The notes below the pieces were generated by a model, which saw only the letters and a list, made by a program, of their open reading frames with translations, did no database searches and was not told where the DNA came from. From NCBI GenBank assembly GCA_029212905.1, contig JARGPB010000015.1, positions 1-64,000 of the forward strand: a stretch of DNA of 64,000 nt, written 5' to 3'. The position numbers were made by a program, and so were the translations under genes. The stretch comes from Thalassovita sp. (GTDB lineage: Bacteria > Pseudomonadota > Alphaproteobacteria > Rhodobacterales > Rhodobacteraceae). This document shows positions 50,353 to 58,230 of this stretch, one piece after another; the first letter of the stretch is position 1, and each line of letters opens with the position of its first letter.

Positions 50353-50847
50353 CTAGCGCAGCTTGCGTGACTTTCGGACAAGCATATCCCGTTTCATCTT
50401 GGACAGATGATCGAAATACATTTTGCCATTCAAATGGTCGATCTGATGCTGGACGCTGGTCGCCCACAATCCGACGAAATCCTTTTCCTCCAGCTCGCCA
50501 TTTTCATTCAGAAACTGGACGGTCACAGCGCGCGGGCGTTCGACCTTGGCATGAACACCTGGCAGGTTCGGGCTGGCCTCGTCGTGGGGGCGCAGCTGGA
50601 TGCTGGCGTGCAGGACCTTGGGGTTGGCCATCTTGATCGCCTGCCCCCGCGTATCCGAGGCATCGACAACCGCCAAACGTTTCATTTCACCAATCTGCAC
50701 AGCAGCAAGGCCGACACCGGGCATTGCCTCCATGGTGTCGATCATATCCGTCCAGATATCGCGGATCTCTTGGGTGATTTCAGTCACTAGATCGGCCGGT
50801 GTACGCAGTCGCTTGTCCGGCCAGGGAATACACTTACGAGCGGTCAT
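50353..50847 (-). CDS. Deformylase-like protein lacking catalytic residues
   Basis: The 164-residue protein has the deformylase fold and motif 1 (GVGLAAVQIG), but motif 2, normally EGCLS, reads EASPN, so the metal-ligand Cys is Ser92, and motif 3, normally HExxH, reads HQIDH with Gln135 for the catalytic Glu. It should be inactive or greatly altered as a deformylase. The reading frame is intact and codon use matches its neighbours, so it is not a decaying pseudogene. It lies between an intact def and fmt. Confidence 0.88.
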   Translation of the reverse strand: MTARKCIPWPDKRLRTPADLVTEITQEIRDIWTDMIDTMEAMPGVGLAAVQIGEMKRLAVVDASDTRGQAIKMANPKVLHASIQLRPHDEASPNLPGVHAKVERPRAVTVQFLNENGELEEKDFVGLWATSVQHQIDHLNGKMYFDHLSKMKRDMLVRKSRKLR

Positions 50848-50880
50848 GCCAGCCCCTTATGGTGTGGCGACGCGCGGCCA

Positions 50881-51399
50881 TCAGGACCGGCTACGCTCGC
50901 GCTTTAGTTTCTGCATCTTGCGGGTAATCATCTGCCGTTTAAGAGGCTTCAGGTAATCAATGAACAGCTTGCCGTTCAGGTGGTCGATCTCGTGCTGAAC
51001 GCAGGTCGCCCACAGGTCTGCAAAGGTCTCTTGCTGTTCATTTCCGTCGCGGTCGATCCATTTGACTGTCACTTCGGCGGGGCGCGTCACCTCGGCGTAT
51101 TGCTCGGGGATGGACAGGCAGCCCTCTTCGTAGACGCTGGTGTCGTCCGAGGTTTCGATGACTTCGGGATTAAACATAACCAGCGGCCGCGGAGTTTCGC
51201 CTTCTTCCTTGACGCAATCCAACACGATCAGGCGGTCCAGAACACCGATCTGAGGCGCAGCCAGGCCAATGCCGGGGGCATCATACATTGTCTCCAGCAT
51301 GTCATCGGCAAGAACGCGCAATTCATCGGACAGGTCCGCAACCGGAGCGCAGACTTTTTTCAAGCGGGGATCGGGGTGGATCAGGATCGGACGTTTCAT
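50881..51399 (-). CDS. def: Peptide deformylase
   Basis: Removes the formyl group from nascent proteins. The 172-residue metalloenzyme has all three motifs: GIGLAAPQIG, EEGCLSIP with the metal-ligand Cys, and HEIDHLNG with the two His ligands and catalytic Glu. It begins the def - def-like - fmt unit; the next gene starts 33 bp after its stop. Confidence 0.96.
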   Translation of the reverse strand: MKRPILIHPDPRLKKVCAPVADLSDELRVLADDMLETMYDAPGIGLAAPQIGVLDRLIVLDCVKEEGETPRPLVMFNPEVIETSDDTSVYEEGCLSIPEQYAEVTRPAEVTVKWIDRDGNEQQETFADLWATCVQHEIDHLNGKLFIDYLKPLKRQMITRKMQKLKRERSRS

Positions 51400-51535
51400 A
51401 GACCGGCATTTAGGATATGGTCATACTTCGCGCAATGGGCCAAAAACTCGCGGCGGAGTGCAGCCCAGACCAAAGCCACACCGGCGCCCCCACGAAAAGC
51501 GCAAAAATATGGTATTTCTCCCACATTTCACACCC

Positions 51536-51578
51536 AAATCAGAATCTACCACTGCCATTTATTGATAAATCAGAATCT
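51536..51578. promoter_or_regulatory. Twelve-bp direct repeat upstream of patB
   Basis: AAATCAGAATCT occurs at 51536-51547 and again, unchanged, at 51567-51578. The copies are 31 bp apart, three helical turns, so they face the same side. They lie 80-120 bp upstream of the patB start in an AT-rich part of a 258-bp gap. A regulator-binding site is inferred. Confidence 0.5.
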
Positions 51579-51657
51579 TCGGGCCGCGCATTCAGGCACT
51601 TGTCCATTCTGAACTTATCTGACTAGGCTGCGACGAAATCCACAAAGGAGTCACCAC

Positions 51658-52827
51658 ATGAGTTTCGACGAGATCATCAACCGTTTCGGCAGCCATTCCG
51701 TAAAATGGGACATGATGGAGAAACTCTATGACGTGCCTCAGCAAGACGGGATTGCGATGTGGGTCGCTGATATGGATTTCCGCGCCCCGCAATGCATCCA
51801 GGATGCGGTGGCCAAGCTGCATGAACACGGCATCTACGGCTACTACGGTGACGACAGGTCTTACCGCGCTGCGATTTGCTGGTGGATGCAAAACCGACAT
51901 GGCTGGACCGTCGACCCCGAGGCGATCTTTACCACCCACGGGCTGGTCAACGGCACTGCGATGTGTGTCGAAACCTTCACTCAGCCGGGGGATGGCGTGA
52001 TCCTTATGACCCCGGTCTATCATGCCTTTGCGAAAGTCATCCGCGCCAATGGTCGCCGTGTCGTCGAATGCGAATTGACCAATGGCAATGGTCGATACGA
52101 GATGGATTTCGAAGCCTGGGACGCTCAGCTTGATGGGTCCGAGAAGATGGTCATCCTGTGTTCGCCCCATAATCCCGGTGGGCGCGTCTGGACCCGCGAG
52201 GAACTAGAAGGCGTCGCCGCTTTTGCCAAACGCCACGACCTGATCCTCGTGTCGGACGAGATCCACCACGATCTGGTTTTCCCCGGCACCACACACACCG
52301 CTATGTCGCTGATTGATGGAATCGAAGATCGGTTGATCATGATGACGGCCACGACCAAGACCTTCAATATCGCAGGCAGCCATGCGGGCAACGTGATCAT
52401 TTCTGACCCCGCCATGCGCCAGAAATTCGCCAGCCGGATGATGGGCCTTGGGCTATCGCCGAATGCATTCGGCCTGCATATGGCCGAGGCTGCCTACTCC
52501 CCCGAAGGCGCCGCCTGGGTGGACAAGCTGGTCTCCTATCTGGATGGCAATCGCAAACTGTTCGACGACGCGATCAATACCATTCCCGGTCTGAAATCCA
52601 TGCCGCTGGAGGCCACGTATCTGGCTTGGGTGGATTTTTCAGGCACCGGCATGAACCGCGAGGAATTTACCAACCGGGTTCAGCAAGAAGCAAAGATCGC
52701 GGTGAACCATGGTCCCACGTTCGGATCCGGCGGCGAGGAATTCTTGCGCTTCAACATCGCCACACCGCGCGCCCTGGTTCAACAGGCCGTCGAACGGATG
52801 CAAACCGCATTCGCTGACTTGCAGTAA
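51658..52827 (+). CDS. patB: PatB/MalY-type cystathionine beta-lyase
   Basis: PLP-dependent C-S lyase of the aminotransferase fold. The 389-residue protein has MWVADMDFRAPQCIQDA, CSPHNPGGRVW, DEIHHDLVF and the PLP lysine in TATTKTFNIAGSHAG. Members cleave cystathionine, cysteine or related C-S compounds, and MalY homologues can also act as regulators. In Roseobacter relatives such enzymes release sulfur from organic compounds; the substrate here is not known. AAAGGAG precedes the ATG. Confidence 0.88.
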   Translation: MSFDEIINRFGSHSVKWDMMEKLYDVPQQDGIAMWVADMDFRAPQCIQDAVAKLHEHGIYGYYGDDRSYRAAICWWMQNRHGWTVDPEAIFTTHGLVNGTAMCVETFTQPGDGVILMTPVYHAFAKVIRANGRRVVECELTNGNGRYEMDFEAWDAQLDGSEKMVILCSPHNPGGRVWTREELEGVAAFAKRHDLILVSDEIHHDLVFPGTTHTAMSLIDGIEDRLIMMTATTKTFNIAGSHAGNVIISDPAMRQKFASRMMGLGLSPNAFGLHMAEAAYSPEGAAWVDKLVSYLDGNRKLFDDAINTIPGLKSMPLEATYLAWVDFSGTGMNREEFTNRVQQEAKIAVNHGPTFGSGGEEFLRFNIATPRALVQQAVERMQTAFADLQ

Positions 52828-52833
52828 CGGTTT

Positions 52834-52853
52834 CGCGCCCTTTTAGGGGCGCG
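52834..52853. terminator. Hairpin between patB and the convergent small gene
   Basis: CGCGCCC (52834-52840) and GGGCGCG (52847-52853) form a perfect 7-bp stem around TTTTAG. It includes the stop codon of the minus-strand gene. There is no U-tract on either side, so termination is only a possibility. Confidence 0.4.
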
Positions 52854-53202
52854 CCACGCTCTCAAGCAAAGCAACGGCTTCACGGTCTTCGATGGCGAAA
52901 TCGACCGGCGCGCTGCTATGTGTGGCCGTCAGCCGTTTGAACTCATAGACCATTTCCCCGCTCTCTTCGGCGGAGGCGACGATCAAACACTGATACACGT
53001 GAAACCCGCGATCATACAGGTCAACGAAACCACGCAGTTTGGGCGCGTTTTCAGCCTCCAGCGCGAATCCGCTCCCCCAAAACCGCAGCACGCGAAAAGA
53101 CTGGCCATTTGCCTCGACCATCATCCGGCCAGAGCGTTTCTGCCCCGCAGTTCGCGCAGCATCGAGGCCCGCCTGCACCTCTTTGGAAATATATGTCGAC
53201 AT
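52843..53202 (-). CDS. Conserved-looking hypothetical protein
   Basis: I do not recognise this 119-residue protein. It has no signal peptide or membrane helix. The N-terminal part (SKEVQAGLDAARTAGQKRSGR) is helical and basic, and the rest is beta-rich (FRVLRFWGSGFALEAE, RGFVDLYDRGFHVYQCLIV, EMVYEFKRLTA). AGGAG lies before the ATG and codon use is like that of neighbours, so it is a real gene. It is convergent with patB. Confidence 0.75.
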   Translation of the reverse strand: MSTYISKEVQAGLDAARTAGQKRSGRMMVEANGQSFRVLRFWGSGFALEAENAPKLRGFVDLYDRGFHVYQCLIVASAEESGEMVYEFKRLTATHSSAPVDFAIEDREAVALLESVARP

Positions 53203-53457
53203 GTGTGTGCTCCTGTCAGAAGCCTAAAGCATGGCGCAAAGATGGTTTCGGTCAAGTTAACGAATTTGACGCACCGCAGCATGTTGCAACGCCATGACTG
53301 CAAGGGCGACCCCCGTGAAATTTCGACAAAGCTGCACCAGGTTCGGTCAAATCAGCCAGAATCGCTCGCATGTGCAGAAATGCAGGTGAGCTGCGCTTGG
53401 GTAGACGTTTCCCAACCGAACCGCCGCCCGTAATGTGTCCATCAGAGGAGACGACAC

Positions 53458-54447
53458 ATGGGACATCTGGTCGAAGGCACGTGGCATTCCAATCAAAACG
53501 GCTTTGCGAATTCCGAGGGGCGCTTTGTGCGCACCACGTCAGGGTTTCGGCGCTGGATTACGCCTGATGGGCGGCCCGGTCGCAGCGGGGACGCAGGCTT
53601 TGCTGCGGCCTCGGGGCGCTATCATCTATATGTCTCCTATGCCTGCCCATGGGCCCATCGAACGCTGATCTTTCGCGCCCTAAAAGGCCTGACCCAGCAC
53701 ATCGGTGTCTCGGTTGTGCACCCGGATATGCTGGAGGATGGTTGGACCTTTGCGACGGATTTTCCGGGGACTACGGGGGACGTGCTGTATGGCCTGCCAT
53801 TCCTAAGGGACCTCTATGTAAAGGCCCTGCCGGACGTGTCCGGGCGCGTCACTGTTCCGGTCCTGTGGGACACGCACACGCAAACCATCGTTTCAAACGA
53901 AAGCGCCGAGATCATCCGCATGTTCAACTCGGCCTTCGACGGGCTGACGGGCGATACGCAGGATTTCTGGCCCGAAGACATGCGCACCGAGATCGAAACG
54001 ATCAACGCACGCATCTATGACACCATCAACAATGGCGTGTACAAGGCGGGTTTTGCCACGACGCAGGGCGCATATGATGACGCTGTGGCCGCGGTATTTG
54101 ACAGTCTGGAATGGCTGGAGAACCACCTGTCCAACCACCGCTATCTGTTGGGCTCAAAAATCACCGAGGCCGATTGGCGCCTGTTCCCCACGCTGATCCG
54201 GTTCGATCCGGTCTATCACCTGCATTTCAAATGCAACCGCAAACGGCTCGTCGATTATCCGAACCTTTGGGCCTATGCGCGAGAACTGTATCAATGGCCC
54301 GGCGTCGCCGAGACCACTCATTTCGATCATATCGTCAGGCACTACCATTACAGCCACGACGGGATTAACCCGCACCGGATTATCCCGGTCAATCCCGTGA
54401 TCGACCCGTCCGCGCCGCATGGCCGGGATCACCTGCCATCTGACTAG
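53458..54447 (+). CDS. Glutathionyl-hydroquinone reductase (GST family)
   Basis: Xi-class glutathione transferase of 329 residues that removes glutathione from glutathionyl-hydroquinones. The catalytic Cys is in VSYACPWAHRTLI (about residue 62), followed by VPVLWDTHTQTIVSNESAEI and the C-terminal helical domain (ITEADWRLFPTLIRFDPVY). The N-terminal FRRWITPDG segment is typical. GAGGAG precedes the ATG. It stands alone after a 255-bp gap in which I see no feature. Confidence 0.92.
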   Translation: MGHLVEGTWHSNQNGFANSEGRFVRTTSGFRRWITPDGRPGRSGDAGFAAASGRYHLYVSYACPWAHRTLIFRALKGLTQHIGVSVVHPDMLEDGWTFATDFPGTTGDVLYGLPFLRDLYVKALPDVSGRVTVPVLWDTHTQTIVSNESAEIIRMFNSAFDGLTGDTQDFWPEDMRTEIETINARIYDTINNGVYKAGFATTQGAYDDAVAAVFDSLEWLENHLSNHRYLLGSKITEADWRLFPTLIRFDPVYHLHFKCNRKRLVDYPNLWAYARELYQWPGVAETTHFDHIVRHYHYSHDGINPHRIIPVNPVIDPSAPHGRDHLPSD

Positions 54448-54538
54448 GCCCAAGGCTGCTGCGGGGCGGATTGTCCTCTTGTGCTTGGGGCGCAAAACCG
54501 GGCATTGAGCCCCTATTCGGAACGCAGAGGGCGCATAG

Positions 54539-55495
54539 GTGAGCAGCATCCCAAGAGACCATGGCGGTGGTATCGACGCCGCAGCAGCCCAATATGGTGG
54601 CACACGCGACGCATGGGTCGATCTGTCCACCGGGATTAACCCGGTACCCTATCCTTTGGGAGAGATCCCGCTAAACGCTTGGGCCGCCCTTCCTGATGCC
54701 GGGGCCATGGAACGTCTGCTGACTGCTGCACGCAAATTCTGGAACGTCCCCGATCAGGCCGAGATCATCGCCGCCCCAGGCGCATCCGCTCTGATAGCCC
54801 GGATGCCAGCACTGGCCACGGCGCCAGGGGCCTATATCCCCAGCCCTACATATAACGAACATGCTGCGGCCTTTCGCGCACATCACAAGCTGGGGGATCA
54901 ACAGGACCCGGCGAATACCACCCATATCTACGTCCACCCCAATAATCCCGACGGGCACCTGTGGCCGACAAAGGTGATTGGCGGACGCCCCCTGACCGTC
55001 GTGGACGAGAGTTTCTGCGATGTCATGCCCAGCGCCAGCCATATCGCACGTGCGGCTGATCCCGGCGTGATTGTCCTCAAAAGCTTTGGCAAGTTCTGGG
55101 GGTTGGCGGGGCTGCGTCTGGGCTTTGCTATCGGGCGGCGCGAGACGTTGTTTCCCGACACCAGCTTGGTGGATATGCTGGGGCCTTGGGCTGTCTCGGG
55201 ACCGGCGCTTGAAATCGGCGCCCGCGCGCTGGAGGACACAGATTGGGCCGCAATCACCCGCACACGCCTGCAATCAGCAAGCGACCGGCTGGATGCGCTG
55301 ATGACCAAAACCGGGGCCACACTCTATGGTGGGACGTCGTTGTTTCGACTGTACGAGGTCGATGACGCTGCCGCATGGCAAGACCGCCTGGCCCGCAATC
55401 AAATCTGGACCCGCACTTTCCCGTATTCGGACCGCTTTCTAAGGCTGGGCCTGCCCGCGCCGGAACACTGGTCCCGACTGGAAGCCGCTCTATGA
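54539..55495 (+). CDS. cobC: Threonine-phosphate decarboxylase (cobalamin pathway)
   Basis: PLP enzyme making aminopropanol phosphate for the cobalamin side chain; called CobC in Pseudomonas naming and CobD in Salmonella. The 318-residue protein has DHGGGIDAAAAQYGG, VDLSTGINPVPYP and the PLP lysine in VLKSFGKFWGLAGLRLGFA. The start is a GTG. Its stop overlaps the next start (ATGA), linking it to cobinamide synthesis. Confidence 0.92.
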   Translation: MSSIPRDHGGGIDAAAAQYGGTRDAWVDLSTGINPVPYPLGEIPLNAWAALPDAGAMERLLTAARKFWNVPDQAEIIAAPGASALIARMPALATAPGAYIPSPTYNEHAAAFRAHHKLGDQQDPANTTHIYVHPNNPDGHLWPTKVIGGRPLTVVDESFCDVMPSASHIARAADPGVIVLKSFGKFWGLAGLRLGFAIGRRETLFPDTSLVDMLGPWAVSGPALEIGARALEDTDWAAITRTRLQSASDRLDALMTKTGATLYGGTSLFRLYEVDDAAAWQDRLARNQIWTRTFPYSDRFLRLGLPAPEHWSRLEAAL

Positions 55496-56388
55496 CGCTT
55501 TTCCTGGCTATGCTGCTGGACGCCGCCATGGGCGAGCCAAAATGGCTGTGGGATCGGGCTCCTCATCCAGCCGTATTGATGGGCCGCGCGATTGCGTGGT
55601 GCGACAATCGCTATAACACCGGAAATTTCCGCCTGCTCAAAGGCCTGTTTACTATGATTGCGCTGGCAATCGGCGCGATGGGACTGGGCTGGGTGCTGTC
55701 CTTTCTGGGACCGATCGCAGAAATCCTGATTGCCGCCGTCTTGTTGGCGCAAAGATCCCTTGTCCAGCACGTTCAGGCTGTCGGAAACGCCCTGCGCATT
55801 AGCGTGGGGGACGGACGCCGCGCTGTCGCGATGATCGTAGGACGAGACACCGCCCAAATGGACAGCCCCGCCGTCACCCGCGCCGCAATCGAATCCGCTG
55901 CCGAGAACCTCTCGGACGGGGTGATCGCCCCGGCCTTCTGGTTTCTGGTGGGGGGGCTGCCGGGACTTCTGTTGTATAAGATCACCAATACCGCCGACAG
56001 CATGATCGGCCACCGCACCCCCCGACACGGCGAATTCGGCTGGGCCGCAGCCCGGTTCGATGACCTGCTGAACCTGATCCCCGCGCGGCTGACTGCTGTG
56101 CTGATTGCCGTCCCGCATCACGTTCTGTACGCATGGCCCAGCATCCGATCCGAGGCGCGGCAACATCGGTCCCCCAATGCCGGCTGGCCCGAAGCCGCAA
56201 TGGCCCGTGCCCTGAATACCGCCCTTTCAGGCCCCCGCGCCTATGGTGGCCAGATGCAGTCCTTTCCTTGGGTGCATGGCTCTGGCAATCGCACGCCTGG
56301 CCCCGACCAGATCGACGCGGCCACAACCGCCCTTTGGCGCGCATGGGGTTTGGCGCTGGTAATCGCATTGGTCGTCGGGTTTTTCTGA
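55492..56388 (+). CDS. cobD: Adenosylcobinamide-phosphate synthase
   Basis: Membrane enzyme of the CobD/CbiB family that attaches the aminopropanol unit to cobyric acid. The 298-residue protein has four to five helices, DAAMGEPKWLWDRAPHPAVLMG near the start (read in two parts), ENLSDGVIAPAFW and LYKITNTADSMIGHR. It is translationally coupled to cobC, which makes its likely substrate. No other cobalamin genes are in the window. Confidence 0.94.
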   Translation: MTLFLAMLLDAAMGEPKWLWDRAPHPAVLMGRAIAWCDNRYNTGNFRLLKGLFTMIALAIGAMGLGWVLSFLGPIAEILIAAVLLAQRSLVQHVQAVGNALRISVGDGRRAVAMIVGRDTAQMDSPAVTRAAIESAAENLSDGVIAPAFWFLVGGLPGLLLYKITNTADSMIGHRTPRHGEFGWAAARFDDLLNLIPARLTAVLIAVPHHVLYAWPSIRSEARQHRSPNAGWPEAAMARALNTALSGPRAYGGQMQSFPWVHGSGNRTPGPDQIDAATTALWRAWGLALVIALVVGFF

Positions 56389-56450
56389 CTTTCGGTCCCA
56401 AGGTCAATCCTGCTAGGTTTACCCAAAGATTTCAAACCTCCGAGGATTTC

Positions 56451-57623
56451 ATGCGTTTTCCCATTGCTCTCTCTGCCTTTCTTTTCTCGGCGACAACAGC
56501 GCTGGCCGCGCCGCAATGCGGCGGTAGCTTTTCAGGCTTCGTCGACGGCTTGCGAGCCGAGGCAATTGCAAAAGGTCACGCCCCCAAAACCGTCAAACGC
56601 TTTTTCGCGGGGGTCAAAAAGGACGGCAAAGTGCTCAAGGCTGACCGTGCCCAAGGCGTATTTCAGTTGGATTTCACGACGTTCGCCCGCCGTTTGATTT
56701 CGCAGGATCGTGTCAAACGAGGCCAATCCAACGCCCGCAAATATAGCGCGATTTTTGACCGGGTCGCCCAAGATTATGGCGTCAGCCGCGGCGTCTTGCT
56801 GGCCTTTTGGGCCTTCGAGACAGACTATGGCGCCTTCCAGGGGGACTTCAACACGCTGAACGCGCTGGTCACGCTAGCGCATGATTGCCGTCGCCCGCAT
56901 CTGTTCCGTCCACAGGTCTTTGCTGCGCTTGAGCTCTATCAGCATGGTGATTTCGACCCGGCACGCACCACTGGTGCCTGGGCAGGCGAAATCGGCATGG
57001 TACAAATGCTTCCCAAAGACATCTTGGAAAACGGCGTCGATGGGGATGGCGACGGCCATGTAAACCTGAAAACTTCGGCGCCCGACGCGTTGATGTCCGG
57101 CGGCAAAATGCTGAAACACTTGGGGTGGAGCGCAGGTCAGCCCTGGTTGCAGGAAATCACTGTGCCCGCCAAAATGGATTGGTCAAAAACCGGTAGCCAC
57201 ACAGCTTTGCCCATCGCCAGATGGGAATCTATGGGCGTTCGCCCCCGGTCGGGGAAATGGGCCGCAAACCTTCCCGCCAGCGTGATCCTGCCCCAAGGCC
57301 ACAAGGGTCCGGCTTTCGTTGCCTACCCTAATTTCCATGTCTATTTCGAATGGAATCAAAGCTTTACATATGTTCTCACCGCGGGATATTTTGCCAACCG
57401 GCTCATGGGTGCGCCCGTTTTCAAACCCGGAAACCCCACACCTCCGCTGTCAGGGTCGCAAATGAAACAGCTTCAGAAAAAGCTTCAGGCGCGCGGTCAT
57501 GACGTCGGTAAAATCGACGGCATCCTTGGTGCAGGCACCCGCAAGGCCGTTCAGGCCGAGCAAACACGCCTCGGCCTGCCCGCCGACGCCTGGCCAACAA
57601 CCACTCTGCTAGGGAAGCTATGA
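56451..57623 (+). CDS. Lytic murein transglycosylase (MltB type)
   Basis: Peptidoglycan-cleaving enzyme of 390 residues with a signal peptide (MRFPIALSAFLFSATTALA), the MltB-like catalytic domain with the Glu in FWAFETDYGAF, GEIGMVQMLPKDI and a C-terminal peptidoglycan-binding domain (LSGSQMKQLQKKLQARGHDV). The ATG at 56451 begins the signal peptide. Its stop overlaps the next start. Confidence 0.92.
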   Translation: MRFPIALSAFLFSATTALAAPQCGGSFSGFVDGLRAEAIAKGHAPKTVKRFFAGVKKDGKVLKADRAQGVFQLDFTTFARRLISQDRVKRGQSNARKYSAIFDRVAQDYGVSRGVLLAFWAFETDYGAFQGDFNTLNALVTLAHDCRRPHLFRPQVFAALELYQHGDFDPARTTGAWAGEIGMVQMLPKDILENGVDGDGDGHVNLKTSAPDALMSGGKMLKHLGWSAGQPWLQEITVPAKMDWSKTGSHTALPIARWESMGVRPRSGKWAANLPASVILPQGHKGPAFVAYPNFHVYFEWNQSFTYVLTAGYFANRLMGAPVFKPGNPTPPLSGSQMKQLQKKLQARGHDVGKIDGILGAGTRKAVQAEQTRLGLPADAWPTTTLLGKL

Positions 57624-58168
57624 TGCACCCCACAACCGCACAGCTCCGCGCCCAGATGGGGCACATTCTGGCCGCACCAAAGGACAACGCGCCTATCGAA
57701 ATGCTCTGCCTGCGACCCGGTTTTGGCGAACGAGAAGTCGTGCAGGAACTGACCCTGACAGTGGATCAAGGCATCCCCGGTGAGCGCTGGACTACCGCCC
57801 CATGGATTCGTCGCCCCGACGGAAGCCCTGACCCGCGAATTCAGATCTCTATCCTGCCCACACGCGTCATGAATGCCGTTTGGCTCGACCGCGAAAACCA
57901 GCCCCATCCCGGCGATCCAATTGTGGCGGATCTCGATTGCTCTTACAGCAATTTGCCCGTGGGCAGCCGCCTTCAGGCTGGCACCGCCGTCCTCGAAGTC
58001 TCGGACGTGTTCAACGACGCCTGCGTCAAATGGAAGGCCCGATACGGCACACCAGCCAAAGACTGGATCACAGATCGGGAAAACGTCCATCTCCGCCTGC
58101 GCGGGCTGCTATGCAGCATCGTACAGGGCGGCACACTCACAATGCAGGACGAACTCACCAAGCTCTGA
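57620..58168 (+). CDS. MOSC-domain protein
   Basis: The 182-residue protein resembles MOSC-domain proteins, the sulfur-carrier domain of molybdenum cofactor sulfurases. Visible features are the DQGIPGERW segment near residue 53 and the conserved Cys in FNDACVKWKARYG near residue 135. No other cofactor-binding domain is fused. It overlaps the transglycosylase gene by four bases. The substrate is unknown. Confidence 0.78.
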   Translation: MMHPTTAQLRAQMGHILAAPKDNAPIEMLCLRPGFGEREVVQELTLTVDQGIPGERWTTAPWIRRPDGSPDPRIQISILPTRVMNAVWLDRENQPHPGDPIVADLDCSYSNLPVGSRLQAGTAVLEVSDVFNDACVKWKARYGTPAKDWITDRENVHLRLRGLLCSIVQGGTLTMQDELTKL

Positions 58169-58230
58169 GCCTCGGGACGGTGGGCGGGGCGATGTTGCCG
58201 CCCTGCGCGGCGACGAGCGGCGCACGTCCG

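Noticed and set aside
53203..53457. Possible RNA gene in the 255-bp gap before the glutathionyl-hydroquinone reductase gene
   Set aside because: No tRNA-like fold, terminator or conserved motif could be seen.
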